64,000 bases of DNA, from assembly GCA_032433765.1 (NCBI GenBank), contig JAVIAB010000047.1, positions 11,706,387 to 11,770,386 on the forward strand. Reading direction: 5' to 3'. Positions 45,440-55,590 of the stretch are shown in pieces. A program made the translations under genes and the position numbers. The notes beneath the pieces were generated by a model that saw only the letters and a list, made by a program, of their open reading frames with translations, ran no database searches and was not told the DNA's origin. This stretch comes from Megaustenia siamemsis (taxonomy: Eukaryota > Mollusca > Gastropoda > Stylommatophora > Ariophantidae). The first letter of the stretch is position 1. Every line of letters begins with the position of its first letter.

Positions 45440-46535
45440 ACACTTTGAAACGACAGAGATGACTTACACAGACTAAAGTAATCAATCATCAAACGACAGA
45501 GATGACTTACACAGACTAAAGTAATCAATCATCAAACGACAGAGATGACTTACACAGACTAAAGTAATCAATCATCAAACGACAGAGATGACTTACACAG
45601 ACTAAAGTAATCAATCATCAAACGACAGAGATGACTTACACAGGCTAAAGTAATCAATCATCAAACGACAGAGATGACTTACACAGGCTAAAGTAATCAA
45701 TCATCAAACGACAGAGATGACTTACATAGACTAAAGTAATCAATCATCAAACGACAGAGATGACTTACACAGACTAAAGTAATCAATCATCAAACGACAG
45801 AGATGACTTACACAGACTAAAGTAATCAATCATCAAACGACAGAGATGACTTACACAGGCTAAAGTAATCAATCATCAAACGACAGAGAAGATGACTTAC
45901 ACAGGCTAAAGTAATCAATCGTCAAACGACAGAGATGACTTACATAGACTAAAGTAATCAATCGTCAAAGACAGAGATTACTTACACAAACTAAAGTAAT
46001 CAATCATCAAACGACAGAGATGACTTACACAGACTAAAGTAATCAATCCTCATACGACAGAGATGACTTACACAGACTAAAGTAATCAATCCTCATACGA
46101 CAGAGATGACTTACACAGACTAAAGTAATCAATCCTCATACGACAGAGATGACTTACACAGACTAAAGTAATCAATCCTCATACGACAGAGATGAATTAC
46201 ACAGACTAAAGTAATCAATCATCAGACGACAGAGATGACTTACACAGACGAAAGTAATGAATCCTCATACGACAGAGATGACTTACACAGACTAAAGTAA
46301 TCAATCCTCATACGACAGAGATGACTTACACAGACTAAAGTAATCAATCCTCATACGACAGAGATGACTTACACAGACTAAAGTAATCAATCCTCATACG
46401 ACAGAGATGACTTACACAGACTAAAGTAATCAATCCTCATACGACAGAGATGACTTACACAGACTAAAGTAATCAATCCTCATACGACAGAGATGACTTA
46501 CACAGACTAAAGTAATCAATCCTCAGACGAAAGAT
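45440..46535. repeat. 43-bp tandem array, ~25 copies
   Basis: The unit contains 'acgacagagatgacttacac' and 'agactaaagtaatcaatcat'. The left half has atcatcaaacg and the right half atcctcatacg, so two homogeneous blocks meet near 46,050. Confidence 0.96.
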
Positions 46536-46539
46536 GACG

Positions 46540-47010
46540 ATCTTCTTGATCCTCTACAATTGGTGTCTGGAGTAATCGTTGTTGCTGGTATCCAAACTTT
46601 TCTTCCCACTACGAATGGAATTTGTTGTATATGATTTTTGTGACTTCTCTGTAAGTCACATGCTGGCAGTACTGTTCTATTCTACTGCCTATTTTTTTAT
46701 ACTGCGTCTGTCCTCTCAATGTACCAATTCCACAGTGGGATGACAGCCACTGGATTACATTTGTGATTTTCTTTAACGATTTTGCTTGTTCCCCTATTAT
46801 GTTTTGGAACGTTTGATGGCTTGTTGTATTTTGTATGGAAATTAGAAGTGAAAAATACGATCTGCCATGGTGGTTTTTGTTCTGACTTGGTGAAGATCGC
46901 TGTAGCCTGCAGTTGTGCTGCTGATTCAGCTCTGTAACGTGATGAGATGCCACCGGATGGCTGTTGTGGCTAGTTTTCCTACCAGGATTACGAATGTAAT
47001 TGTTCCCACG
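46540..47010 (-). mobile_element. Degenerate LINE RNase H remnant
   Basis: The minus strand reads 'NVIQWLSSHCGIGTLRGQ', then 'KIGSRIEQYCQHVTYREVTK' and 'IIYNKFHS'. This follows the LINE RNase H order W-x-P-S-H-C-G-I, a G-N-E-x-A-D region (here damaged), A-K-x-G, then 'YREVKTIIKxKF'-type sequence. The catalytic D region is disrupted. The 134-codon frame at 46,609-47,013 covers it but begins in unrelated text. Assignment is moderate. Confidence 0.5.
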
Positions 47011-47082
47011 CATATTTTTAAACAGTTTTTTTTTTTTTTTGCAGATCTATTGATGTTAACGTGTTCACTTTTTTTGGTTTTG

Positions 47083-47095
47083 TACTTGTTATGAA
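47083..47095. repeat. 13-bp direct repeat, left (putative TSD)
   Basis: 'tacttgttatgaa', identical to 53,586-53,598. The pair encloses the Penelope-like inverted dimer and about 65 bp more on this side, so it is a candidate target-site duplication. Confidence 0.55.
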
Positions 47096-47230
47096 GAGGT
47101 TAAGGCAAAGAAATGCAAATGAATGCATAAAAATGCGAAGCTGCAGTAAAGCTGAATTCGAGGAAAAATTGAAAAAAAAAATTAAAAAATGGTATGTTAG
47201 AAGCTTTACGTGATTAATAGACGACACAGA

Positions 47231-47270
47231 TTCGAACGACGTTTCGGCCAATAGGCCTTCAGCAGGAACA
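47231..47270 (-). other. Hammerhead-like motif, left PLE copy
   Basis: On the minus strand, 'cctgctgaaggcctattggc' is followed by cgaaacgtcg. CUGCUGA (one change from the hammerhead CUGAUGA), a GGCC-TATT-GGCC stem and GAAA fit core, stem II and core. Hammerhead ribozymes are known in Penelope-like element ends; activity of this version is doubtful because A6 of the core is C. Confidence 0.5.
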
Positions 47271-48073
47271 AACAAACAACATACACACACAGATATGTGA
47301 ATAAATAAAACTAATCCTACATAGCTAACTAGTAATGAAACATCAAAAACAAATAATCGAAATATGTTGACTTCCCTGTGTGTCGTGGACAGTGGTCAGG
47401 CTATGAAAGGAATTTCTCACGGGTGTAGCTGTAATTTATACCCTGTGGTCAGTGGTGAAGGGTTCTAAAAATACACGAGTGGGGGAACGCTATCTAGGTA
47501 CGTCGACTACAAAGGCACAGGCAATATCTGAAAGTATCTAAGGGCCCATAAATACATGTATACACACATACAGATGCGTGTATACATATGTACACGTGCA
47601 AGAAGAAGTGCACATACTAATACATATCAACATACACATACAAATACACACACATACATGTGTATGCATACAAGCAAGAGCACATATACATGCATGTATA
47701 TGCGTATACATATATATACCAATACCCGTGCCTATGGACACATACATGCATGTGCACGTCCATACGGGGACAATCGTATGTGTGGAAGGGTTCACACCGG
47801 GGTCAGTGTGCAAACTCGAAGGAGAAAGAATAGAACAGTGGAATGACAGGTACTCAAAAGGCGGAAAGAGTGAGATGTATGAGGGTGTGGTGCAATAAAA
47901 ACATATGAGGGCTAAGTAGCGCAGAAAAAAGGTATATAGGAGAACACCGAAGTGCCTCAACGGGGACTAGTGGAGAAGAACTAAGAATAGCGTGGCATAG
48001 TAGATAGACTAAAGAGCCACCACATGGGTGGTAGAGAGGGCTATGCAAGAGGGGAGGAGCAGCCGAAAGGAAA

Positions 48074-49849
48074 CTATGTGTATGAGTGTGATACATTCAT
48101 GCCTCGTGGGGTCAGCGAACCATACTGGACTATGAGGCGATTTTCCAAAGTATAGCGGCTGCGGTCGCCAGAGTGACAGAGGACAATACCAGTGACACGG
48201 ATGTCGTCTTTGCCCTTGTGATCTGGGGAGTTGAAATGGGAAGACACTGGAGTGCCAGTATTCTGTTGGACATCACGTAGATGTTCACAAAATCTTTCCG
48301 CTAATCTTCTACCAGACTCGCCTATATAGGTCATGTGGCATCGTTGGCATATAATGGCATAAATGATGTTGCGGGACACACATGTGAAGCCATGCTTGAT
48401 CTCGAACCGTCCATTGGGGAATAAGACCGAGTCAGTAGGGAGCACATAGGCACAGGTGATACAGTTACGACCACAAGGGGCCGTACCGAAGTGTTGAGGG
48501 TCGGAGCGAGGGAGACGGCTCCTAACCAGAATGTCACCCAAATTCCTGTCGCGCTTGAAGGCGATCATCGGGGGATCACTAAAAAGTAGACGGGTAGTGG
48601 GATCAGAGAGGAGAATGGAACGGTAGCGGTTGAGTATCCTCACAGCTGCTAAGTTGTGAGGATGATATGTGAGGGTGAGTATAGTTCTCTCAGAAGGGGG
48701 GCGGTTGGAAGGGGTGAGTGCCTCGGGACGAGAGATAAGGAGGACCCGCTTGAGGGCAGACTGGAGGATCGAGTCTGGATAAAGCCGGCGGCTGAAGAAA
48801 CCTAACATGAGGTGAGCCTGTCGGAGGAAATCTTGGTCATCCTGGCAGATGCGACGGAGACGCAATAACTGTGAGAATGGAATAGAGTCGCGACAAGAAG
48901 GTGAATGGGATGAAGTATAGAGAAGGTAGCAGTGGGCGTCTGTGGGTTTATAGAAAACCGAGGTGTGGAGGCCAGAAGTACCGAAAGAAACAATAAGATC
49001 TAGGAAGGTGACAGAGGAAGTGGATATACAAGATGTGATCTTGATAGCTTTGTGATAGCTACCAATATAGTCGATAAACCTGGAGAGGTCATCCTCAGGT
49101 AGATCAGTAAGTCCGAAGCAGTCATCAATGTACCGAAGGTATATGATGGGGAGAGGACCTTGATAAGAATTGAGAATTTGGTACTCCAGGTAACCCATGA
49201 ATAGGCAAGCATAGCTAGGGCCCATCTTGGTGCCCATGGCTACTCCACTGACCTGGTCATAGAAGTTACCATTAAACTCAAAGGTGTTGAGGTTGAGTAC
49301 AAGCTCAGTAAGGCGGAGAAGAGTTGCAGTATCAACAGAGGGGTGTTGTCTCTGGTCAAGAAAGAAACGTAGGGCCAGGAGGCCGTCGGAGTGAGGAATA
49401 GAGGTGTAGAGAGAGCAAACATCAAGGGTAAAAAGTCGGTATGAGCGACCTCGGGAGAGAGAGATGGAAGAGAAGATACTCAATGCATGGTTAGTGTCCT
49501 TGACATATGAGGGAAGACTAACGACCATAGGCTGGAAGACACTGTCTAGATAGTCAGATATGTGTTCAGTCGGGCAAGCACACGCTGACACGATGGGGCG
49601 TCCTGGATTGTCGATTTTGTGAATTTTGGGGAGCATGTAGAAAGATGGTTTCCCAAGACCACTATTATGAATAATGAGGCGGGACGCGCTAGGAGGGAGC
49701 CGGTTGGTTCGGATCAGTTCCTTGATGGTAGATTTGACCTGCTTATTGTAGAGGACAGTGGCGTCGTCAGGGCGGGGTTTATAAAAAGTGGTATTGGATA
49801 GCTGTTTGTTGCCCTCAGAAATATATAAGTCTTTGCGCCAAACTACCAC
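48074..49849 (-). CDS. Penelope-like RT with GIY-YIG endonuclease
   Basis: A 591-codon uninterrupted frame, the best coding sequence in the window. Domains in order: 'LPKIHK' (residues 73-78), RT motif A 'LDVCSLYTSIP' (142-152), 'GVAMGTKMGPSYA' (202-214), the catalytic 'YIDD' (240-243), thumb region (~250-440), a cysteine cluster C-G-R-N-C-I-T-C (459-466), then a GIY-YIG nuclease with 'IIYAIIC' (495-501), 'TYIGESGRRLAERF' (507-520) and 'ENRLIVQ' (569-575). This is the canonical layout of endonuclease-bearing Penelope-like elements, which reverse-transcribe their RNA at a nicked chromosomal site. The apparent start is artificial: the protein continues upstream (49,843-50,278) in another frame, separated by a one-base difference in a G-run. 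All catalytic signatures are present, so the element was recently active or is only just inactivated. Confidence 0.92.
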   Translation of the reverse strand: MVVWRKDLYISEGNKQLSNTTFYKPRPDDATVLYNKQVKSTIKELIRTNRLPPSASRLIIHNSGLGKPSFYMLPKIHKIDNPGRPIVSACACPTEHISDYLDSVFQPMVVSLPSYVKDTNHALSIFSSISLSRGRSYRLFTLDVCSLYTSIPHSDGLLALRFFLDQRQHPSVDTATLLRLTELVLNLNTFEFNGNFYDQVSGVAMGTKMGPSYACLFMGYLEYQILNSYQGPLPIIYLRYIDDCFGLTDLPEDDLSRFIDYIGSYHKAIKITSCISTSSVTFLDLIVSFGTSGLHTSVFYKPTDAHCYLLYTSSHSPSCRDSIPFSQLLRLRRICQDDQDFLRQAHLMLGFFSRRLYPDSILQSALKRVLLISRPEALTPSNRPPSERTILTLTYHPHNLAAVRILNRYRSILLSDPTTRLLFSDPPMIAFKRDRNLGDILVRSRLPRSDPQHFGTAPCGRNCITCAYVLPTDSVLFPNGRFEIKHGFTCVSRNIIYAIICQRCHMTYIGESGRRLAERFCEHLRDVQQNTGTPVSSHFNSPDHKGKDDIRVTGIVLCHSGDRSRYTLENRLIVQYGSLTPRGMNVSHSYT

Positions 49850-50278
49850 CGCTCCCCCTTGTCTGCCGGTTTGATAACAATGTCCTCCCGGCGGCGGAGA
49901 TTAGAAAGGGCCCGAAGCTCAGAGGGAGATAGATTAGAGCGGTGAAGTTTTCTAGGGCACAGTTGTTGTATCTCACGTGAGGTGACATTAATGTAGTGAT
50001 CCAAAGCCTGTGATGCACCGGGTTGAGGGGTCCAATCTGATTTGCGAGAATGGAAGCGAGAGAACTCATCTACAGGGGTGGGTGAGGAAGAAGTAGCAGT
50101 AGTGTCAGAGAAACGGTGCTTCAAGCGCATACGTCTATGGAAATCATGGACGTCCTTGCAAAGATTGTAGTGGTCACTGGAAGGACGACGCGGGATAAAT
50201 TTTAAACCTTTAGAGAGAACAGACCTCTCATCATGTGAGAGGTGGAGGTCGGGGGGTATGCAGAAAACTAAAGAGTCG
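49843..50278 (-). pseudogene. Penelope-like protein, N-terminal part, left copy
   Basis: The minus strand encodes 'DSLVFCIPPDLHLSHDERSV', 'HYNLCKDVHDFHRRMRLKHR' and finally 'RREDIVIKPADKG', the K-P-A-D-K-G motif that precedes RT in these elements. The frame breaks immediately after, in a run of five G (six in the other copy at the same place). The 5' end is cut at the palindrome junction. The open frame extends to 50,343 but those upstream bases belong to the spacer. Confidence 0.85.
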
Positions 50279-50469
50279 CACCTGCGCACTCGACGCCTCC
50301 AACTGGCAGCGAGACTCAGGTGTTTAATTACCGGCAACGACAATGTTATCCGTCAGGTCATCCACGACTTCAATAGGCAACTCTACACTTTTATGTCCTC
50401 CCAGCACAAGAAGAAGATCTCCCACCTTCGCCCCGTCCCCCCCTCCCCCACACCCGCTACATCGGCCCC
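50279..50469 (+). other. Spacer between PLE arms
   Basis: 191 bp not present in the left arm. In the plus direction it is open and in frame with the right copy: 'RTRRLQLAARLRCLITGN', 'QVIHDFNRQLYTFMSSQHKK'. It therefore looks like additional N-terminal coding sequence of the right copy, meaning the left copy is more 5'-truncated than the right. Confidence 0.75.
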
Positions 50470-52674
50470 CGACTCTTTAGTTTTCTGCATACCCCCCGAC
50501 CTCCACCTCTCACATGATGAGAGGTCTGTTCTCTCTAAAGGTTTAAAATTTATCCCGCGTCGTCCTTCCAGTGACCACTACAATCTTTGCAAGGACGTCC
50601 ATGATTTCCATAGACGTATGCGCTTGAAGCACCGTTTCTCTGACACTACTGCTACTTCTTCCTCACCCACCCCTGTAGATGAGTTCTCTCGCTTCCATTC
50701 TCGCAAATCAGATTGGACCCCTCAACCCGGTGCATCACAGGCTTTGGATCACTACATTAATGTCACCTCACGTGAGATACAACAACTGTGCCCTAGAAAA
50801 CTTCACCGCTCTAATCTATCTCCCTCTGAGCTTCGGGCCCTTTCTAATCTCCGCCGCCGGGAGGACATTGTTATCAAACGGCAGACAAGGGGGGAGCGGT
50901 GGTAGTTTGGCGCAAAGACTTATATATTTCTGAGGGCAACAAACAGCTATCCAATACCACTTTTTATAAACCCCGCCCTGACGACGCCACTGTCCTCTAC
51001 AATAAGCAGGTCAAATCTACCATCAAGGAAACTGATCCGAACCAACCGGCTCCCTCCTAGCGCGTCCCGCCTCATTATTCATAATAGTGGTCTTGGGAAA
51101 CCATCTTTCTACATGCTCCCCAAAATTCACAAAATCGACAATCCAGGACGCCCCATCGTGTCAGCGTGTGCTTGCCCGACTGAACACATATCTGACTATC
51201 TAGACAGTGTCTTCCAGCCTATGGTCGTTAGTCTTCCCTCATATGTCAAGGACACTAACCATGCATTGAGTATCTTCTCTTCCATCTCTCTCTCCCGAGG
51301 TCGCTCATACCGACTTTTTACCTTGATGTTTGCTCTCTCTACACCTCTATTCCTCACTCCGACGGCCTCCTGGCCCTACGTTTCTTTCTTGACCAGAGAC
51401 AACACCCCTCTGTTGATACTGCAACTCTTCTCCGCCTTACTGAGCTTGTACTCAACCTCAACACCTTTGAGTTTAATGGTAACTTCTATGACCAGGTCAG
51501 TGGAGTAGCCATGGGCACCAAGATGGGCCCTAGCTATGCTTGCCTATTCATGGGTTACCTGGAGTACCAAATTCTCAATTCTTATCAAGGTCCTCTCCCC
51601 ATCATATACCTTCGGTACATTGATGACTGCTTCGGACTTACTGATCTGCCTGAGGATGACCTCTCCAGGTTTATCGACTATATTGGTAGCTATCACAAAG
51701 CTATCAAGATCACATCTTGTATATCCACTTCCTCTGTCACCTTCCTAGATCTTATTGTTTCTTTCGGTACTTCTGGCCTCCACACCTCGGTTTTCTATAA
51801 ACCCACAGACGCCCACTGCTACCTTCTCTATACTTCATCCCATTCACCTTCTTGTCGCGACTCTATTCCATTCTCACAGTTATTGCGTCTCCGTCGCATC
51901 TGCCAGGATGACCAAGATTTCCTCCGACAGGCTCACCTCATGTTAGGTTTCTTCAGCCGCCGGCTTTATCCAGACTCGATCCTCCAGTCTGCCCTCAAGC
52001 GGGTCCTCCTTATCTCTCGTCCCGAGGCACTCACCCCTTCCAACCGCCCCCCTTCTGAGAGAACTATACTCACCCTCACATATCATCCTCACAACTTAGC
52101 AGCTGTGAGGATACTCAACCGCTACCGTTCCATTCTCCTCTCTGATCCCACTACCCGTCTACTTTTTAGTGATCCCCCGATGATCGCCTTCAAGCGCGAC
52201 AGGAATTTGGGTGACATTCTGGTTAGGAGCCGTCTCCCTCGCTCCGACCCTCAACACTTCGGTACGGCCCCTTGTGGTCGTAACTGTATCACCTGTGCCT
52301 ATGTGCTCCCTACTGACTCGGTCTTATTCCCCAATGGACGGTTCGAGATCAAGCATGGCTTCACATGTGTGTCCCGCAACATCATTTATGCCATTATATG
52401 CCAACGATGCCACATGACCTATATAGGCGAGTCTGGTAGAAGATTAGCGGAAAGATTTTGTGAACATCTACGTGATGTCCAACAGAATACTGGCACTCCA
52501 GTGTCTTCCCATTTCAACTCCCCAGATCACAAGGGCAAAGACGACATCCGTGTCACTGGTATTGTCCTCTGTCACTCTGGCGACCGCAGCCGCTATACTT
52601 TGGAAAATCGCCTCATAGTCCAGTATGGTTCGCTGACCCCACGAGGCATGAATGTATCACACTCATACACATAG
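50279..52674 (+). pseudogene. Penelope-like RT/GIY-YIG, right copy, frameshifted
   Basis: Same protein as the left copy, in sense. Pieces: 50,279-50,879 (N-terminal part), then the core, then 51,511-52,674 (387 codons from 'GTKMGPSYACLFMGYLE' through 'YIDD', the cysteine cluster and GIY-YIG to the stop). Compared with the left arm it lacks one C near 50,879, has one extra A near 51,028 and lacks one C near 51,320, each shifting the frame. The G-run that is broken in the left copy is full length here. It cannot be translated whole as written. Confidence 0.88.
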
Positions 52675-53586
52675 TTTCCTTTCGGCTGCTCCTCCCCTCT
52701 TGCATAGCCCTCTCTACCACCCATGTGGTGGCTCTTTAGTCTATCTACTATGCCACGCTATTCTTAGTTCTTCTCCACTAGTCCCCGTTGAGGCACTTCG
52801 GTGTTCTCCTATATACCTTTTTTCTGCGCTACTTAGCCCTCATATGTTTTTATTGCACCACACCCTCATACATCTCACTCTTTCCGCCTTTTGAGTACCT
52901 GTCATTCCACTGTTCTATTCTTTCTCCTTCGAGTTTGCACACTGACCCCGGTGTGAACCCTTCCACACATACGATTGTCCCCGTATGGACGTGCACATGC
53001 ATGTATGTGTCCATAGGCACGGGTATTGGTATATATATGTATACGCATATACATGCATGTATATGTGCTCTTGCTTGTATGCATACACATGTATGTGTGT
53101 GTATTTGTATGTGTATGTTGATATGTATTAGTATGTGCACTTCTTCTTGCACGTGTACATATGTATACACGCATCTGTATGTGTGTATACATGTATTTAT
53201 GGGCCCTTAGATACTTTCAGATATTGCCTGTGCCTTTGTAGTCGACGTACCTAGATAGCGTTCCCCCACTCGTGTATTTTTAGAACCCTTCACCACTGAC
53301 CACAGGGTATAAATTACAGCTACACCCGTGAGAAATTCCTTTCATAGCCTGACCACTGTCCACGACACACAGGGAAGTCAACATATTTCGATTATTTTGT
53401 TTTTGATGTTTCATTACTAGTTAGCTATGTAGGATTAGTTTTATTTATTCACATATCTGTGTGTGTATGTTGTTTGTTTGTTCCTGCTGAAGGCCTATTG
53501 GCCGAAACGTCGTTCGAATCTGTGTCGTCTATTAATCACGTAAAGCTTCTAACATACCATTTTTAATTTTTTTTTCAATTTTTCCT
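50470..53586 (+). mobile_element. Penelope-like element, right copy (IR arm)
   Basis: Reverse complement of 47,161-50,278. Contains coding (to 52,674), a 3' untranslated region with the same ca/ta-rich stretch (52,975-53,205), the ribozyme-like motif at 53,481-53,520 and a T-rich end. It stops exactly at the start of the 13-bp direct repeat. Confidence 0.92.
53481..53520 (+). other. Hammerhead-like motif, right PLE copy
   Basis: Identical to the motif in the left copy, in sense orientation: CTGCTGA, GGCC-TATT-GGCC stem, then CGAAACGTCG. It lies about 70-105 bp before the 3' end of the arm. Confidence 0.5.
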
Positions 53587-53598
53587 ACTTGTTATGAA
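53586..53598. repeat. 13-bp direct repeat, right (putative TSD)
   Basis: 'tacttgttatgaa', identical to 47,083-47,095, starting at the last base of the right arm. Confidence 0.55.
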
Positions 53599-53605
53599 CC
53601 TTGTT

Positions 53606-53660
53606 GTGAGAGGTGCGCATGGCCGTGCGGCTAAAACCACTGTTCCGCTGGCAATATATA
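53606..53660 (+). mobile_element. SINE-4 head fragment
   Basis: 'catggccgtgcggctaaaac' and 'cactgttccgctggc' resemble the tRNA-like start of the SINE at 54.83-55.1 kb; the remainder is missing. Confidence 0.45.
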
Positions 53661-53753
53661 TCATATAAACTATATGGGGCAATCCACTCACTTAAACAGA
53701 CAGCTGACTTCATGAGAGAGTCTGGAATCCTACTCTGATTGAGTCTTCATCGC

Positions 53754-53756
<3 letters not shown>

Positions 53757-53807
<51 letters not shown>
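53757..53807. repeat. (GA)n microsatellite
   Basis: About 25 uninterrupted GA dinucleotides. Flanking 53,660-54,195 is AT-rich with no gene seen. Confidence 0.95.
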
Positions 53808-53810
<3 letters not shown>

Positions 53811-54194
53811 ATGAATTTCAGGATGGTCAGCTTGGCCTCAGGTAATTATCGATTTTACCACACTGTTGTACAGTATATACAAAATTCAGAACTTTAATTG
53901 AAATATGGCGGATTAAAAGTATGTTATCTTGTATATCTCCCTTGAAGTAATTGGGTTACTCATCTTGCGGCAATTTAATTTAACTTATATTTGATAAAGG
54001 GACATAACTTTATTCTCGTCGTATGTAGGTTACACAAGGGAGAGAGCTCTTAGTAGACTGAACATCTCAAATGGCATTTAATATTTAATAATATATTATG
54101 GATTTGGCAATACTGCTGCAACGTATATGAATGAATATGGCTGATATTGCTTTATACCAATGTAAACTATACGTAGTCTTTGTTTCATATTTCA

Positions 54195-54610
54195 TAAAGT
54201 GTGTAATTACACTTACAAGTTTTCTTCTTATTCTTTCCATTCACATTTGCTTTTCAGCGTTCTGGGGGGGATTTACTTTGCGGTGTTTTTGCTCCTCTGT
54301 TAGCCCCTACTGCTGTTATGTTTCCTAGTGTTTATAATATTACATCAATCCATTCATCTTTTTCGTGGTTGGCCTTTGAGTCTGGTGTTCTCTCAACGTT
54401 TATTAAAGGTTTGCTCTGTTGTGTTTTGGTAATTTGTGTGTGTGTCTTATCACATGGATTCTGTATGTATGTTTCTTTGTGTATTCTATGGCAGAAATTA
54501 TTCCTAGCTTATTCTTAATTTCTTCATTTCAGATTTTATCTCTCAGGCTGTTTCCTACCATTCGTCTAACACATTCCATCTCGGTTGTATTTTTCTTATT
54601 GCTCTTGAAT
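54195..54610 (-). mobile_element. LINE-B 3' fragment
   Basis: Plus-strand landmarks 'ttgcttttcagcgttctggg', 'ggtgttctctcaacgtttat', 'gtttctttgtgtattctatg' and 'ctctcaggctgtttcctacc' align with 20.05-20.37 kb. Frameshifted throughout. Confidence 0.75.
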
Positions 54611-54719
54611 CTAGCATTTATTAATAATCACTGCTCCAACGTAGATCTCAACAATTCTAGCAACATTGTACACAACAAAAAGAGATTTACATCAACCAAG
54701 CCATTTAAAAAAAGTACAT

Positions 54720-55165
54720 TTTTACAGCCTCCAGTGATTTCTTGTCTGTTGTCCTATTGTCTATGATTCACATCCATATGTTAAGTCTGGCTCTACATAA
54801 CATTTAAGAACCTTTTTTCTTGTTTCAAATACAAAATTACGTGCCATTTATAACCGATTGAAAGAGTACGTGTGGCTGTGAAGGCTTGAACCACTGTTTC
54901 GCTGGTTGAAAAACCGGCGAATGGTGCGTGTTCGAAACCTGCGGTAGACAGAAAGAATTTTTTCTATCTGAGGTAAAAGAAAAAATCCTGAGTCTCACAC
55001 GTCGTGGCGACTGCTTGACCAAGCGGCCTTTATCCCTCTGGTTCTATCGTTGCCCCCCGACATACACAAGCAATGATAATATGTGTCGTAATGGTAGTTT
55101 CTTTTTTCTTGTTTCTGTTGTCAAGAATTGATTGCACAGTATCTTGCTCATTTTTGTTTTTGTTT
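54720..55165 (-). mobile_element. LINE-D fragment split by SINE-4
   Basis: Left part (54,720-54,826) and right part (55,101-55,165) are colinear with 8.90-9.07 kb: 'cagcctccagtgatttcttg' and 'ctacataacatttaagaacc', then after the insertion 'tgttgtcaagaattgattgc'. Confidence 0.78.
54812..55115 (+). mobile_element. SINE-4, tRNA-like, with 15-bp TSD
   Basis: A 274-bp insert (54,827-55,100) lies between identical 15-bp repeats 'cttttttcttgtttc' at 54,812-54,826 and 55,101-55,115, inside LINE-D. It contains a tRNA-like region with 'gtggctgtgaaggcttgaac' (A-box side) and 'gcgtgttcgaaacctgc' (B box), then a body of about 150 bp. The target duplication and pol III boxes make it a retroposed SINE. 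Confidence 0.75.
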
Positions 55166-55195
55166 TTATAAAGAAATAAAAATTCTTTCTTTCTG

Positions 55196-55590
55196 TTGTA
55201 CACCCGATGACTGCTAGAGGAATTAATTGATACCTTGGTCATCCGCTCTTAAAGGGATGTTATTTTTATTATTTATTTATTTTTTTTTGGGGGGGGGGGG
55301 GGCGTGTGCGTTGTGTAGAAGTTTACAGTGAACTGTAATGTTTGCCCCATTTCGGCCCAACACATCCGACTTCAGCACATTTTTTCAGTACCGGTTTGCC
55401 TTCCCTCTTTAATCCCTACTCGCCTGGTTAGACTAGACTGGTTAGACTAGACTGGTTAGTCTGTTTATAGAGGCACTGCGAAAAGGTGGAATGGGATCTG
55501 GATGGTTCTGGTTCACCGATCTTGGAGCAAGTCATCAGCAATGAATCGCTGACAACTTCCATCACTACTGTTGTCTGGCATCTTGTCTTT
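55196..55590 (+). mobile_element. Dispersed repeat X
   Basis: 'cacccgatgactgctagagg', 'ttcggcccaacacatccgac', 'tggttagtctgtttatagag' and 'ggttctggttcaccgatctt'. A G-tract (55,288-55,301) and a small tandem duplication of ggttagactagact are private to this copy. Confidence 0.72.

Larger units (their letters stand above)
47161..50278 (-). mobile_element. Penelope-like element, left copy (IR arm)
   Basis: This arm is the reverse complement of 50,470-53,586 with only scattered differences. It carries the element's RT/endonuclease reading frame on the minus strand, a 3' untranslated part of about 0.9 kb (48,073 down to 47,161) with ca-rich simple sequence, and a ribozyme-like motif near its 3' end. 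It is truncated at its 5' side at 50,278, where it meets the spacer. Downstream (47,096-47,160) another 65 bp may be its true 3' end, missing from the right copy. Confidence 0.92.

Noticed and set aside
47556..47960. Open frames on both strands with T-Y-V-H-I and C-M-Y-V-type repeats (also 52,788-53,210)
   Set aside because: They lie in the ca/ta-rich 3' untranslated region of the Penelope-like copies and are mirrored in both arms; low complexity only.
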